Assembly: GCA_020061125.1 (NCBI GenBank)
Contig: JAGUYV010000041.1
Span: 1-5,635 of the forward strand
DNA: 5,635 bases
Direction of reading: 5' to 3'
Source: a bacterium
GTDB taxonomy: Bacteria > UBP15 > UBA6099 > DSWB01
The translations under genes and the position numbers were made by a program. Positions 1-5,135 of the stretch are shown piece after piece. How positions within the stretch are numbered: position 1 is the stretch's first letter; each line of letters opens with the position of its first letter. A model generated the notes under the pieces. That model saw only the letters and a program-made list of their open reading frames with translations. It did no database searches and was not told the origin of the DNA.

Positions 1-977
1 TGATGACCACGCTGCTGGCCATGGAAGCCCTGGCGCGCGGCGGCTGCGACGCCGGCACCTGCCTGGCCTGGGGCGCGCACACCATCCTGTGCGGCGTGCC
101 CATCTGGCAGGTCGGCAACGAGGAGCAAAAGAAAAAATACCTGCCCGGCATCGCCTCCGGCGAACTCATCGGCGGCTTCGGCCTCACCGAGCCGGAAGCT
201 GGCTCCGACGCCGCGGGCGCCAAAACCACTGCCGTGAAAAAGGGCGACAAATACATCCTCAACGGCTCCAAAATGTTCATCACCAACGGCCCCATCGGGC
301 ATGTGTTCGTGGTCATCGCCGTGACCAACAAGGCCGCGGGCCATTTCGGCATCTCCGCCTTCATCGTGGAAAAAGGGTTCCCCGGCTTCTCCGTGGGCGA
401 GGATCTTGACAAGCTCGGCAACCGCTCCAGCACGACCTGCGAGCTGATCTTCGAGGACTGCGAAGTGCCCGCCGAAAATCTCCTCGGGCAGGAAGGCTTC
501 GGGTTCATCACCGTGGGCAAAACCACGCTCGAATGGGAACGCTCGTGCCTGCTGGCCGCGGGCGTGGGCGGCATCGAGTTCGGCCTCGACAAAACCGTGC
601 AGTACGCCAAAGAGCGCAAGCAGTTCGGCAAACCCATCGGCAAGTTCCAGGCCGTACAGAATATGCTCTCCGAAATGAAAGTCAGCGTGGAAGCCGCGAA
701 AATGGCGCTGTACCGCGTGGGCTGGCTCAAGGAGCAGAATCTGCCCGCCATGCTCGAGGCGTCCATCGCCAAGCTGTTCATCTCCGAAGTGGGCCTTCGC
801 GCCGCGGACCTGGCCGTGCAGGTGCACGGCGGCTACGGCTACATGAAGGAATATGATGTGGAGCGCGGCTACCGCGACGCCAAGCTCGGCACCATCGGCG
901 CGGGCACTTCCGAGGTCCAGCGCATGATCATCAGCAAAATGCTCCTCAACACCAAGAAGAAAGGGGGCAAAAAATAA
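1..977 (+). CDS. Acyl-CoA dehydrogenase, putative catalytic subunit (ACAD-A), 5'-truncated
   Basis: FAD-dependent alpha,beta-dehydrogenation of an acyl-CoA thioester; the acyl substrate cannot be told from sequence. The first complete codon is at 3, and the ATG there is internal, not the start: the flavin motif LTEPEAGSD lies at visible residues 61-69, whereas in full-length homologues it sits near residue 125, so about 60 residues lie upstream of the window. Visible motifs: T62 of TEP, KMFITNG (90-96, with T94), YAKERKQFGKPIG (201-213, R205), QVHGGYGY (273-280) and YRDAK (290-294). The C-terminal segment that reads IYEGT in short- and medium-chain enzymes is IGAGT here (298-302), so the usual base is absent. 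Instead, E179 in LEWERS (codon 537-539) occupies the helix-G position used by isovaleryl-CoA dehydrogenase (E254 in human IVD). The protein ends in a lysine/glycine tail. It overlaps the next ACAD by one base. Family call is very secure; catalytic assignment is by alignment from memory. Confidence 0.95.
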   Translation, partial: MTTLLAMEALARGGCDAGTCLAWGAHTILCGVPIWQVGNEEQKKKYLPGIASGELIGGFGLTEPEAGSDAAGAKTTAVKKGDKYILNGSKMFITNGPIGHVFVVIAVTNKAAGHFGISAFIVEKGFPGFSVGEDLDKLGNRSSTTCELIFEDCEVPAENLLGQEGFGFITVGKTTLEWERSCLLAAGVGGIEFGLDKTVQYAKERKQFGKPIGKFQAVQNMLSEMKVSVEAAKMALYRVGWLKEQNLPAMLEASIAKLFISEVGLRAADLAVQVHGGYGYMKEYDVERGYRDAKLGTIGAGTSEVQRMIISKMLLNTKKKGGKK

Positions 978-979
978 TG
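961..979 (+). promoter_or_regulatory. Ribosome binding site and TAATG stop-start overlap of the two ACAD genes
   Basis: AAGGGGG at 961-967 lies nine bases before the ATG at 977-979. The upstream gene's TAA (975-977) shares its last A with that ATG. The Shine-Dalgarno sequence falls within the codons for the lysine/glycine tail of the first ACAD. This arrangement favours translational coupling and roughly equal amounts of the two proteins. Confidence 0.8.
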
Positions 980-2125
980 GACTTCGCGCTCAACAAAGAC
1001 CAGAAAGAACTCCAGACCGCGTTCGGCAAGGTGTGCGCCGCGGACATCGCCCCAGGCGCGGCCGCCGCGGACGCCGCCGCTTCGTTGCAGATTGACAACC
1101 TCAAGAAAATCGCGCGGGCAGGCTATTTCGCAACCGCCGTGCCAGAGGAATTCGGCGGCAAGGGCGAAGAGCTTGTGACACTTTTCGCGCTCACCGAATC
1201 GCTGGCCGCAGCCTGCCCCGGCACGGCCATGGCCGCTTCCACCTCGGCCTGGCTCTGCAACACCGCCATCCTGAAATACGGATCCGAGAGCCTCAAGAAA
1301 TCCCTGCTGCCCGCGCTCGCCGCGGGCGAAAAACTGGGCGCTTTCGCCCTGGCCGAACCCGGCGCCGGATCGGACATCAACGCTATGGCCGCCACTGCGG
1401 TCAAAGACGGCGATTCCTGGAAACTCGACGGCGTCAAGGGCCTGTGCTGGAACGCCGCGGCCGCGGATGTCATCATCGTGATCGCCAAAACCGGAGACGG
1501 CGCGGACGCACAGCCCGCCCTGTCCGCATTCGCTGTGGAAAAAGGCTGCGGCTACACCGTAGGAGAACAGGCTAAAACTCTGGGCCTGCGCGCCGCGCCC
1601 GCCGCGAACATTGACCTGTCCGGATGCGCCGTGCCCGCCGCAAACCTGCTCGGCGCCGAGGGCGCGGGCTGGGACATCGCCATGGATCTGCTCGATTACG
1701 GCCGCCTGCAGATGGCCGCCCTGGCCGTGGGCGTGTCCACCGCCTGCTTCATGGCCGCCAAAGAGCACGCCGAGGCCCGCATGGCGTTCGGCAAACCCAT
1801 CGGCGTTTTCCAGGAAGTGGCGTTCAAGGCCGCGGACATCTATATCGCCGCGGATGTGCCGCGCCTTCTCGCCAACCAGGCCTGCTGGAGAAAACAGCAG
1901 GGCGAAAACTGTGCGCATCTCATCGCCAGCGCCAAGCTGCTCGCTTCGCAGAAAGTCGTGGAAGCGGCCCACAAGTGCCTCCAGGTTTTCGGCGGCAAAG
2001 GCTACACCGCGGACGCGCCCGCCGAGCGCCTGTACCGCGACGCCCGCTTCTTCGAAATCGGCAACGGCACAACCGAAATCATGCGCCAGGTAATCTGCAA
2101 GGATCTTCTGGGCGCGGATTTTTAA
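977..2125 (+). CDS. Acyl-CoA dehydrogenase-like subunit lacking catalytic glutamate (ACAD-B)
   Basis: A 382-residue protein of normal ACAD length, with the N-terminal helical domain (about 1-120), middle beta domain (about 121-235) and C-terminal helical domain (about 236-382). The fold is clear from AEPGAGSD (126-133), ARMAFGKPIGVFQ (267-279), QVFGGKGY (336-343) and LYRDAR (352-357). The active site is not intact. The IYEGT glutamate is asparagine (IGNGT 361-365, N363), and the alternative helix-G position is glycine (LDYGRL, G242). The flavin-contacting threonine of TEP is A126, and the FITNG-type motif reads LCWNA (156-160), putting W158 where the N5-contacting threonine belongs. Residues that contact FAD across the subunit interface (R268, Q336) are kept. 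It probably acts as the non-catalytic partner of the upstream ACAD. Alternatives are an enzyme with a displaced base or a different reaction. The start is fixed by the TAATG overlap and ribosome binding site. Confidence 0.95.
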   Translation: MDFALNKDQKELQTAFGKVCAADIAPGAAAADAAASLQIDNLKKIARAGYFATAVPEEFGGKGEELVTLFALTESLAAACPGTAMAASTSAWLCNTAILKYGSESLKKSLLPALAAGEKLGAFALAEPGAGSDINAMAATAVKDGDSWKLDGVKGLCWNAAAADVIIVIAKTGDGADAQPALSAFAVEKGCGYTVGEQAKTLGLRAAPAANIDLSGCAVPAANLLGAEGAGWDIAMDLLDYGRLQMAALAVGVSTACFMAAKEHAEARMAFGKPIGVFQEVAFKAADIYIAADVPRLLANQACWRKQQGENCAHLIASAKLLASQKVVEAAHKCLQVFGGKGYTADAPAERLYRDARFFEIGNGTTEIMRQVICKDLLGADF

Positions 2126-2174
2126 TCCTGGCATCCGCGCGCTGTTCCGCGCACCGCTAAACAAGCATTCCCCG

Positions 2175-2206
2175 GGCGGGGCCAACAAGCCCCGCCTTTT
2201 GTTTTT
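2175..2206 (+). terminator. Rho-independent terminator of the ACAD operon
   Basis: A perfect 8-bp stem, GGCGGGGC (2175-2182) and GCCCCGCC (2189-2196), with a 6-base loop, followed by TTTTGTTTTT (2197-2206). It begins 50 bases after the ACAD-B stop. On the minus strand no T-tract follows the stem, so it should mainly stop plus-strand transcription; no separate terminator was found for the convergent lyase gene. Confidence 0.93.
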
Positions 2207-2249
2207 CAGCAGTACGCGGAAATCAATCTCGGCGTTTAGGGCAGAAAAA

Positions 2250-3635
2250 CTAAAAAGACGGATCCTCGGTCATGCGTTTGATATTCAGGAGGCTGTCGAG
2301 CTTTTCATCGCTCATCAGGTTTTCGCTCCTTGCGGCTTCGCGGACCGTCATGTTCATGTCCAGCGCCTTTTTTGCAATGTCCGCGGCGCGCGCATACCCG
2401 ATTTCCGGGGCCAGAGCCGTGGCCAGGGCGTTGCTCATTTCCGCGTGCCGCAGGCATACCTCGCGATCCGGTTCGAGGCCATTGACGCACCGGTCCGAAA
2501 ACGCGCGCACAGCGCCCGCCAGAATCTGGATTTCCTGCAGGAAGTCATAGGCGATTACGGGCATCATGACATTCAGTTCCATCTGCCCTGCCTGGGCCGC
2601 GGCTACAATGGCGGCATCCAGGCCCAGAGCGTGGAAACAGGCCATGTTCAGCATTTCGGCCATGACCGGGTTAACCTTGCCGGGCATGATGGATGAGCCA
2701 GGCTGCACGGGTGGAAGTTTTAATTCGCCAAGACCGGTGCGCGGCCCGCTGCCCAGGAGCCGGAAATCATCGGCGATTTTTCGCAATGCCGTAACAAGCA
2801 CGCGCAGCGCGCCGCAGACCTCGACAACCGCATCAAAACAGTGCTGGGCCTCAAAAGCATTTTCGGGAATACGAAACTCAAGCCCTGTCAGAGCGCTGAT
2901 TTCCTCACACATGCTCTGCCGGAATCCAGGGGGCGTGTTCAACCCGGTTCCCACGGCAGTGCCGCCCACGGCCAGTTCCCGCAGCGCCTCGGACGCGCTC
3001 TCTACGCGGCGGCGCGCACGGGCGATCTGCGCGGCATAGCCGCTGAATAATTGCCCCAGCCGGATGGGCGTGGCATCCTGCAGGTGCGTGCGCCCGATCT
3101 TCACCACATCGTCAAATTCCCCGGCTTTGCGCGCGAGGGCTGCATGCAGTTCATCGAGAGCCGGCAGCAGGCTGGAGTGAACGGCCGCAAGCCCCGCAAT
3201 GTGAATGGCGGCATGAATGGTGTCGTTGGTGGACTGGCTCATGTTGGCGTGGTCATTGGGATGCACCGCGCTGCGCGCCGCGCCCATGATTTCCGCGGCT
3301 CGCGCGGCCAGCACTTCGTTCACATTCATGTTCTGGGAGGTGCCCGCGCCCGCCTGAAACACATCCACCACAAACTGGTCCGCAAACTGCCCGGCGATGA
3401 TTTCGTCCGCGGCGTTCATGATCGCTTGAGAAACGGCCCGGTCCAGGATGCCCGCATCGGCGTTGACCTTTGCCGCGGCCCGCTTGATAACTGCCTGGGC
3501 GCTCACGAATTCGGGCTGCAGGCGCAGGCCGCTCACCGGGAAGTTCTCCACGGCGCGCTGCGTCTGGGCCGCATAATAGGCATTCTCCGGCACCTGCATG
3601 CTGCCCATGGTGTCCTGTTCGATACGGTATTTCAT
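2250..3635 (-). CDS. Class II fumarase/aspartase-family lyase, probably aspartate ammonia-lyase
   Basis: Probable cytoplasmic homotetramer releasing ammonia from L-aspartate to give fumarate; fumarase activity is the alternative. The protein is 461 residues, the family's normal length. Visible motifs: AGAGTSQNMNVNEV (95-108, T99), HPND (125-128, the fumarase B-site equivalent), SQSTND (133-138), GRTHLQDATP (181-190, T183/H184) and the signature GSSIMPGKVNP (313-323), with the presumed catalytic base S314 plus K320 and N322. SQSTND (fumarases usually SQSSND), GAGTS (fumarases GSGTQ), AGQMELNVMMP and the ending LLNIKRMT favour aspartase; THLQDATP and SGPRTGLGEL are also seen in fumarases. An in-frame ATG at 3683 would add 16 residues, but it has no ribosome binding site and the family begins at MKYRIEQDTMG, so 3635 is chosen. 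Oddity: the conserved proline of NDxxPTA is H141. Convergent with the ACAD operon and divergent from the protease gene. Family call secure; specificity about 70:30 for aspartase. Confidence 0.93.
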   Translation of the reverse strand: MKYRIEQDTMGSMQVPENAYYAAQTQRAVENFPVSGLRLQPEFVSAQAVIKRAAAKVNADAGILDRAVSQAIMNAADEIIAGQFADQFVVDVFQAGAGTSQNMNVNEVLAARAAEIMGAARSAVHPNDHANMSQSTNDTIHAAIHIAGLAAVHSSLLPALDELHAALARKAGEFDDVVKIGRTHLQDATPIRLGQLFSGYAAQIARARRRVESASEALRELAVGGTAVGTGLNTPPGFRQSMCEEISALTGLEFRIPENAFEAQHCFDAVVEVCGALRVLVTALRKIADDFRLLGSGPRTGLGELKLPPVQPGSSIMPGKVNPVMAEMLNMACFHALGLDAAIVAAAQAGQMELNVMMPVIAYDFLQEIQILAGAVRAFSDRCVNGLEPDREVCLRHAEMSNALATALAPEIGYARAADIAKKALDMNMTVREAARSENLMSDEKLDSLLNIKRMTEDPSF

Positions 3636-3643
3636 GGCGGCTT

Positions 3644-3651
3644 TCCTCCCC
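3644..3651 (-). promoter_or_regulatory. Strong ribosome binding site deciding the lyase start
   Basis: Read on the minus strand, GGGGAGGA lies upstream of the ATG at 3635-3633, with the GGAGG core (3649-3645) nine bases away. The upstream in-frame ATG at 3683 has no comparable purine run. This supports the shorter, family-length protein. Confidence 0.82.
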
Positions 3652-3792
3652 GGCACTGTGCGCACGGCACTTATGGCTGTCATCGGTTGCGCTTTTATCT
3701 TATCAAATCAACAATGCGACGCGCCGGAAAGTTCAGAAAAATACAGCAGAACCCGTTCGGTTATTGCCTTATCCCTGTAAGGAAAACGGCAC

Positions 3793-3822
3793 TTGTGCAA
3801 TTTATAATAAATAAGATATAAT
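3793..3822 (+). promoter_or_regulatory. Sigma70-type promoter candidate for the archaemetzincin gene
   Basis: TTGTGC (3793-3798; 3 of 6 matches to TTGACA) is separated by 18 bases from a perfect TATAAT (3817-3822), in the most AT-rich block of the window. Transcription would begin near 3829, giving a leader of about 50 bases. A second perfect TATAAT at 3803-3808 lies in a 9-base direct repeat, so the exact -10 is uncertain. The rest of the 244-base gap (3636-3879) holds no gene I can support, and I found no convincing minus-strand -35/-10 pair for the divergent lyase. Confidence 0.55.
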
Positions 3823-3879
3823 AAAGCAGAGGGGGCGAGGCCCGTTACAAGGAAATCCGCGCACAGAGCATTTGTTCCC

Positions 3880-4608
3880 ATGCAGTCCCGCGCCTTGCTG
3901 ATTTTTTATGCGCTTATAGCCATTTTGTCTTTATGCTCCGGCGCTCTGGCGGCACAGGCGCAGGAAAAAACTGCTGTATCCAGGCCGGATTTCCCATTCG
4001 CCATCCACATTCTGATTTTTGAAGGGGTGGAAGAAGAGCCGGTTTTGGGGATAATCCCCGGTTTGGAGCGCGAGTTCGGGTTCCCGGTCGTGGTTCTGGA
4101 CGCAAGGCCCGCCGTTGATCCCGAGTGGAAAGACCCCGAGCGCAACCAGTATCAGGCTCTGCGGGTTCTGGAGGCGGCCACAGCCTGGGTCCCGGAAAAT
4201 TCCGCGAGATTCCTTGCATTTTTTCCCGAGGACCTGTATATTGGCCAGATGGGGTTTGTTTTCGGACTGGCCCACCCGGACGGCCGGGGCGCGGTGATCT
4301 CGCAGTTCCGGCTGTTGAGCGGCGAGAAGAAGCGGCAGACGCAACGGCTCTACGGAGAAGCCCTTCACGAACTCGGGCACACATTCGGACTCGAGCATTG
4401 TCCGGCCCAGGCCCAGTGCGTGATGCGCGTGGCCCGCACGGTGCAGGCCGCGGATGCCCGGCCCAATGTATTTGAACCGGCCTGCCGCCAGAAACTCGAT
4501 GCCGCAATCCGGGATCTCAAGTCCGAATTGATCCAGAAGCAGACTGCAAAAGGCAAGTCCGCCGAAACAGGAGTACAGGAAAAGGAAGAGAAAAGCAGCG
4601 AAAAATAG
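3880..4608 (+). CDS. Archaemetzincin-family zinc metalloprotease with signal peptide
   Basis: Zinc-dependent peptidase of the archaemetzincin family; the substrate is unknown. Of 242 residues, 1-27 look like a Sec signal peptide: short MQSR, a hydrophobic run at 5-24, then ALA-A (22-25) or AQA-Q (25-28) as cleavage sites. C19 is a poor lipobox (LSLC), so a lipoprotein is unlikely. The mature region fits the family along its length: a strand IHILIF (42-47), NQYQA (89-93), MGFVFGLAHP (124-133), then the zinc site HELGHTFGLEHC (163-174), with zinc ligands H163, H167 and H173 and catalytic E164. C180 and the Met-turn M182 follow. The structural-zinc CxxC at the end is reduced to ExxC (E199, C202). 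The spacing between C174 and C180 is five residues; I recall four in relatives. The charged tail (215-242) is lysine/glutamate-rich. Family members are usually cytoplasmic and about 180-200 residues. The ribosome binding site is weak (AGAG near 3865), but no better start exists. Confidence 0.88.
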   Translation: MQSRALLIFYALIAILSLCSGALAAQAQEKTAVSRPDFPFAIHILIFEGVEEEPVLGIIPGLEREFGFPVVVLDARPAVDPEWKDPERNQYQALRVLEAATAWVPENSARFLAFFPEDLYIGQMGFVFGLAHPDGRGAVISQFRLLSGEKKRQTQRLYGEALHELGHTFGLEHCPAQAQCVMRVARTVQAADARPNVFEPACRQKLDAAIRDLKSELIQKQTAKGKSAETGVQEKEEKSSEK

Positions 4609-4637
4609 GGATATCAGCCAGAAATCAGGATCATAAT

Positions 4638-4667
4638 TTGGCGACACGAGTACATGGGAGGTATAAA
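4638..4667 (+). promoter_or_regulatory. Sigma70-type promoter candidate for the zinc-ribbon gene
   Basis: TTGGCG (4638-4643; 4 of 6 matches to TTGACA) and TATAAA (4662-4667; 5 of 6 matches to TATAAT) are 18 bases apart. Transcription would begin near 4674, leaving a leader of about 105 bases. I see no terminator after the archaemetzincin stop at 4608, so read-through from that gene is also possible. Confidence 0.5.
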
Positions 4668-4670
4668 TCA

Positions 4671-4779
4671 GGTTTTCACGGATTTTGAAAACCCTGGAAC
4701 AACCGGAGGTCTCAACTGTTCTAATATTACGGGAGCCTCATGTCCGAAAGGACTTTTCATAAACGGGAAGGGATAAGAA
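4671..4779 (+). promoter_or_regulatory. Possible structured 5' leader of the zinc-ribbon gene, with its ribosome binding site
   Basis: The stretch before the zinc-ribbon gene can form GGTTTTCA/TGAAAACC (4671-4678 with 4686-4693, 7-base loop) and GTCC-GAAA-GGAC (4742-4753), a GNRA-tetraloop hairpin. A possible longer-range pairing joins GAGG (4706-4709) to CCTC (4736-4739). None is followed by a T-tract, so these are not terminators. The ribosome binding site AAGGGA (4768-4773) is six bases before the ATG at 4780. I do not recognise any known riboswitch class. Hairpins this short can arise by chance, so regulatory function is a guess; the ribosome binding site is solid. Confidence 0.35.
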
Positions 4780-5058
4780 ATGGCAAAGAAAACCACACCG
4801 AGCAAGGATTGCACGCACGAATTTGTGGCCACGGGCGACAAGGGCGTATGGGAAGTGCAGGCCATCAGCCTGAACAAGCGCGGCAAACCGCGCACCCAGC
4901 GCGTGAACACCACCGTGTTCCAGTGCAAAAAGTGCGGGCAGGAAAAAGAGTACCCCGACACCTGGGAGAAGAACTATCTGCTGCCGCGGCCCGGCACAAC
5001 CCCGCGCGTCAAAAAAGCCAAGGCGAAAACCAGAAAAAAGACCAAGACCGGGGCCTGA
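4780..5058 (+). CDS. Small zinc-ribbon-like protein with lysine-rich tail, function unknown
   Basis: A 92-residue protein I do not recognise as a named family. C11 and H13 (CTH) near the N-terminus, and C49 and C52 (QCKKCGQEK) after about 35 residues, form a CxH...CxxC set that could hold one zinc ion in a ribbon or treble-clef fold. The region between contains basic residues (NKRGKPRTQR, 32-41) and probable strands. Residues 76-89 are mostly lysine and arginine (RVKKAKAKTRKKTK), a probably disordered tail. There is no signal peptide or membrane segment, so it should be cytoplasmic. The basic charge and zinc knuckle suggest RNA or DNA binding, but this is inference. The start has a good ribosome binding site (4768-4773), and a bidirectional terminator follows the stop. 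It reads in the same direction as the archaemetzincin gene, 171 bases downstream, probably from its own promoter. Confidence 0.82.
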   Translation: MAKKTTPSKDCTHEFVATGDKGVWEVQAISLNKRGKPRTQRVNTTVFQCKKCGQEKEYPDTWEKNYLLPRPGTTPRVKKAKAKTRKKTKTGA

Positions 5059-5087
5059 TATTCCGCCGCGCCAATATTCTCGAACAC

Positions 5088-5121
5088 AAAAAAAGCCGCG
5101 CAATGCGCGGCTTTTATATTT
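5088..5121. terminator. Bidirectional rho-independent terminator between convergent genes
   Basis: GCCGCGC (5095-5101) pairs perfectly with GCGCGGC (5105-5111) around a 3-base loop, extended by four A-T pairs. Plus-strand transcripts meet TTTTATATTTT (5112-5122); minus-strand transcripts meet seven U's from the A-run at 5088-5094. It lies 29 bases after the zinc-ribbon stop and 14 bases after the hydrolase stop, so it can serve both genes. Confidence 0.92.
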
Positions 5122-5135
5122 TGAGCGGAATTGCG

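Noticed and set aside
869-2188. A 439-codon open frame on the minus strand opposite the ACAD genes
   Set aside because: It is codon-for-codon antisense to ACAD-B. Its openness follows from the rarity of TTA, CTA and TCA codons in this GC-biased gene. The translation is Gly/Arg/Ala-rich without recognisable motifs, and it crosses the operon terminator stem.
3656-3667. GTGCGCAC palindrome just upstream of the lyase ribosome binding site as an operator
   Set aside because: Only eight bases, in a region with repeated GGCAC words, and no matching second half-site; too short to claim.
3051-3821. A 256-codon plus-strand open frame opposite the lyase gene
   Set aside because: Same codon-phase antisense shadow as above, opposite a gene with complete family motifs; no family resemblance of its own.
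3936-3936. C19 of the archaemetzincin as a lipoprotein lipobox cysteine
   Set aside because: The residue before it is leucine (LSLC), which signal peptidase II disfavours; AxA sites for signal peptidase I follow immediately.
4654-4776. A 40-codon frame (MGGINQVFTDF...) ending three bases before the zinc-ribbon start and in the same frame
   Set aside because: It has no ribosome binding site, uses codons rare in the neighbours (ATA, GGA, TCT, AAT), and its ATG lies upstream of the predicted transcription start. A leader peptide cannot be excluded but is not supported.
4606-4779. Archaemetzincin, the gap and the zinc-ribbon gene lie in one frame, broken only by TAG (4606) and TAA (4774), suggesting readthrough or a split fusion
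   Set aside because: The gap is AT-richer, lacks coding-like composition and contains a promoter candidate, and the zinc-ribbon gene has its own good ribosome binding site. One-in-three frame agreement is expected by chance.
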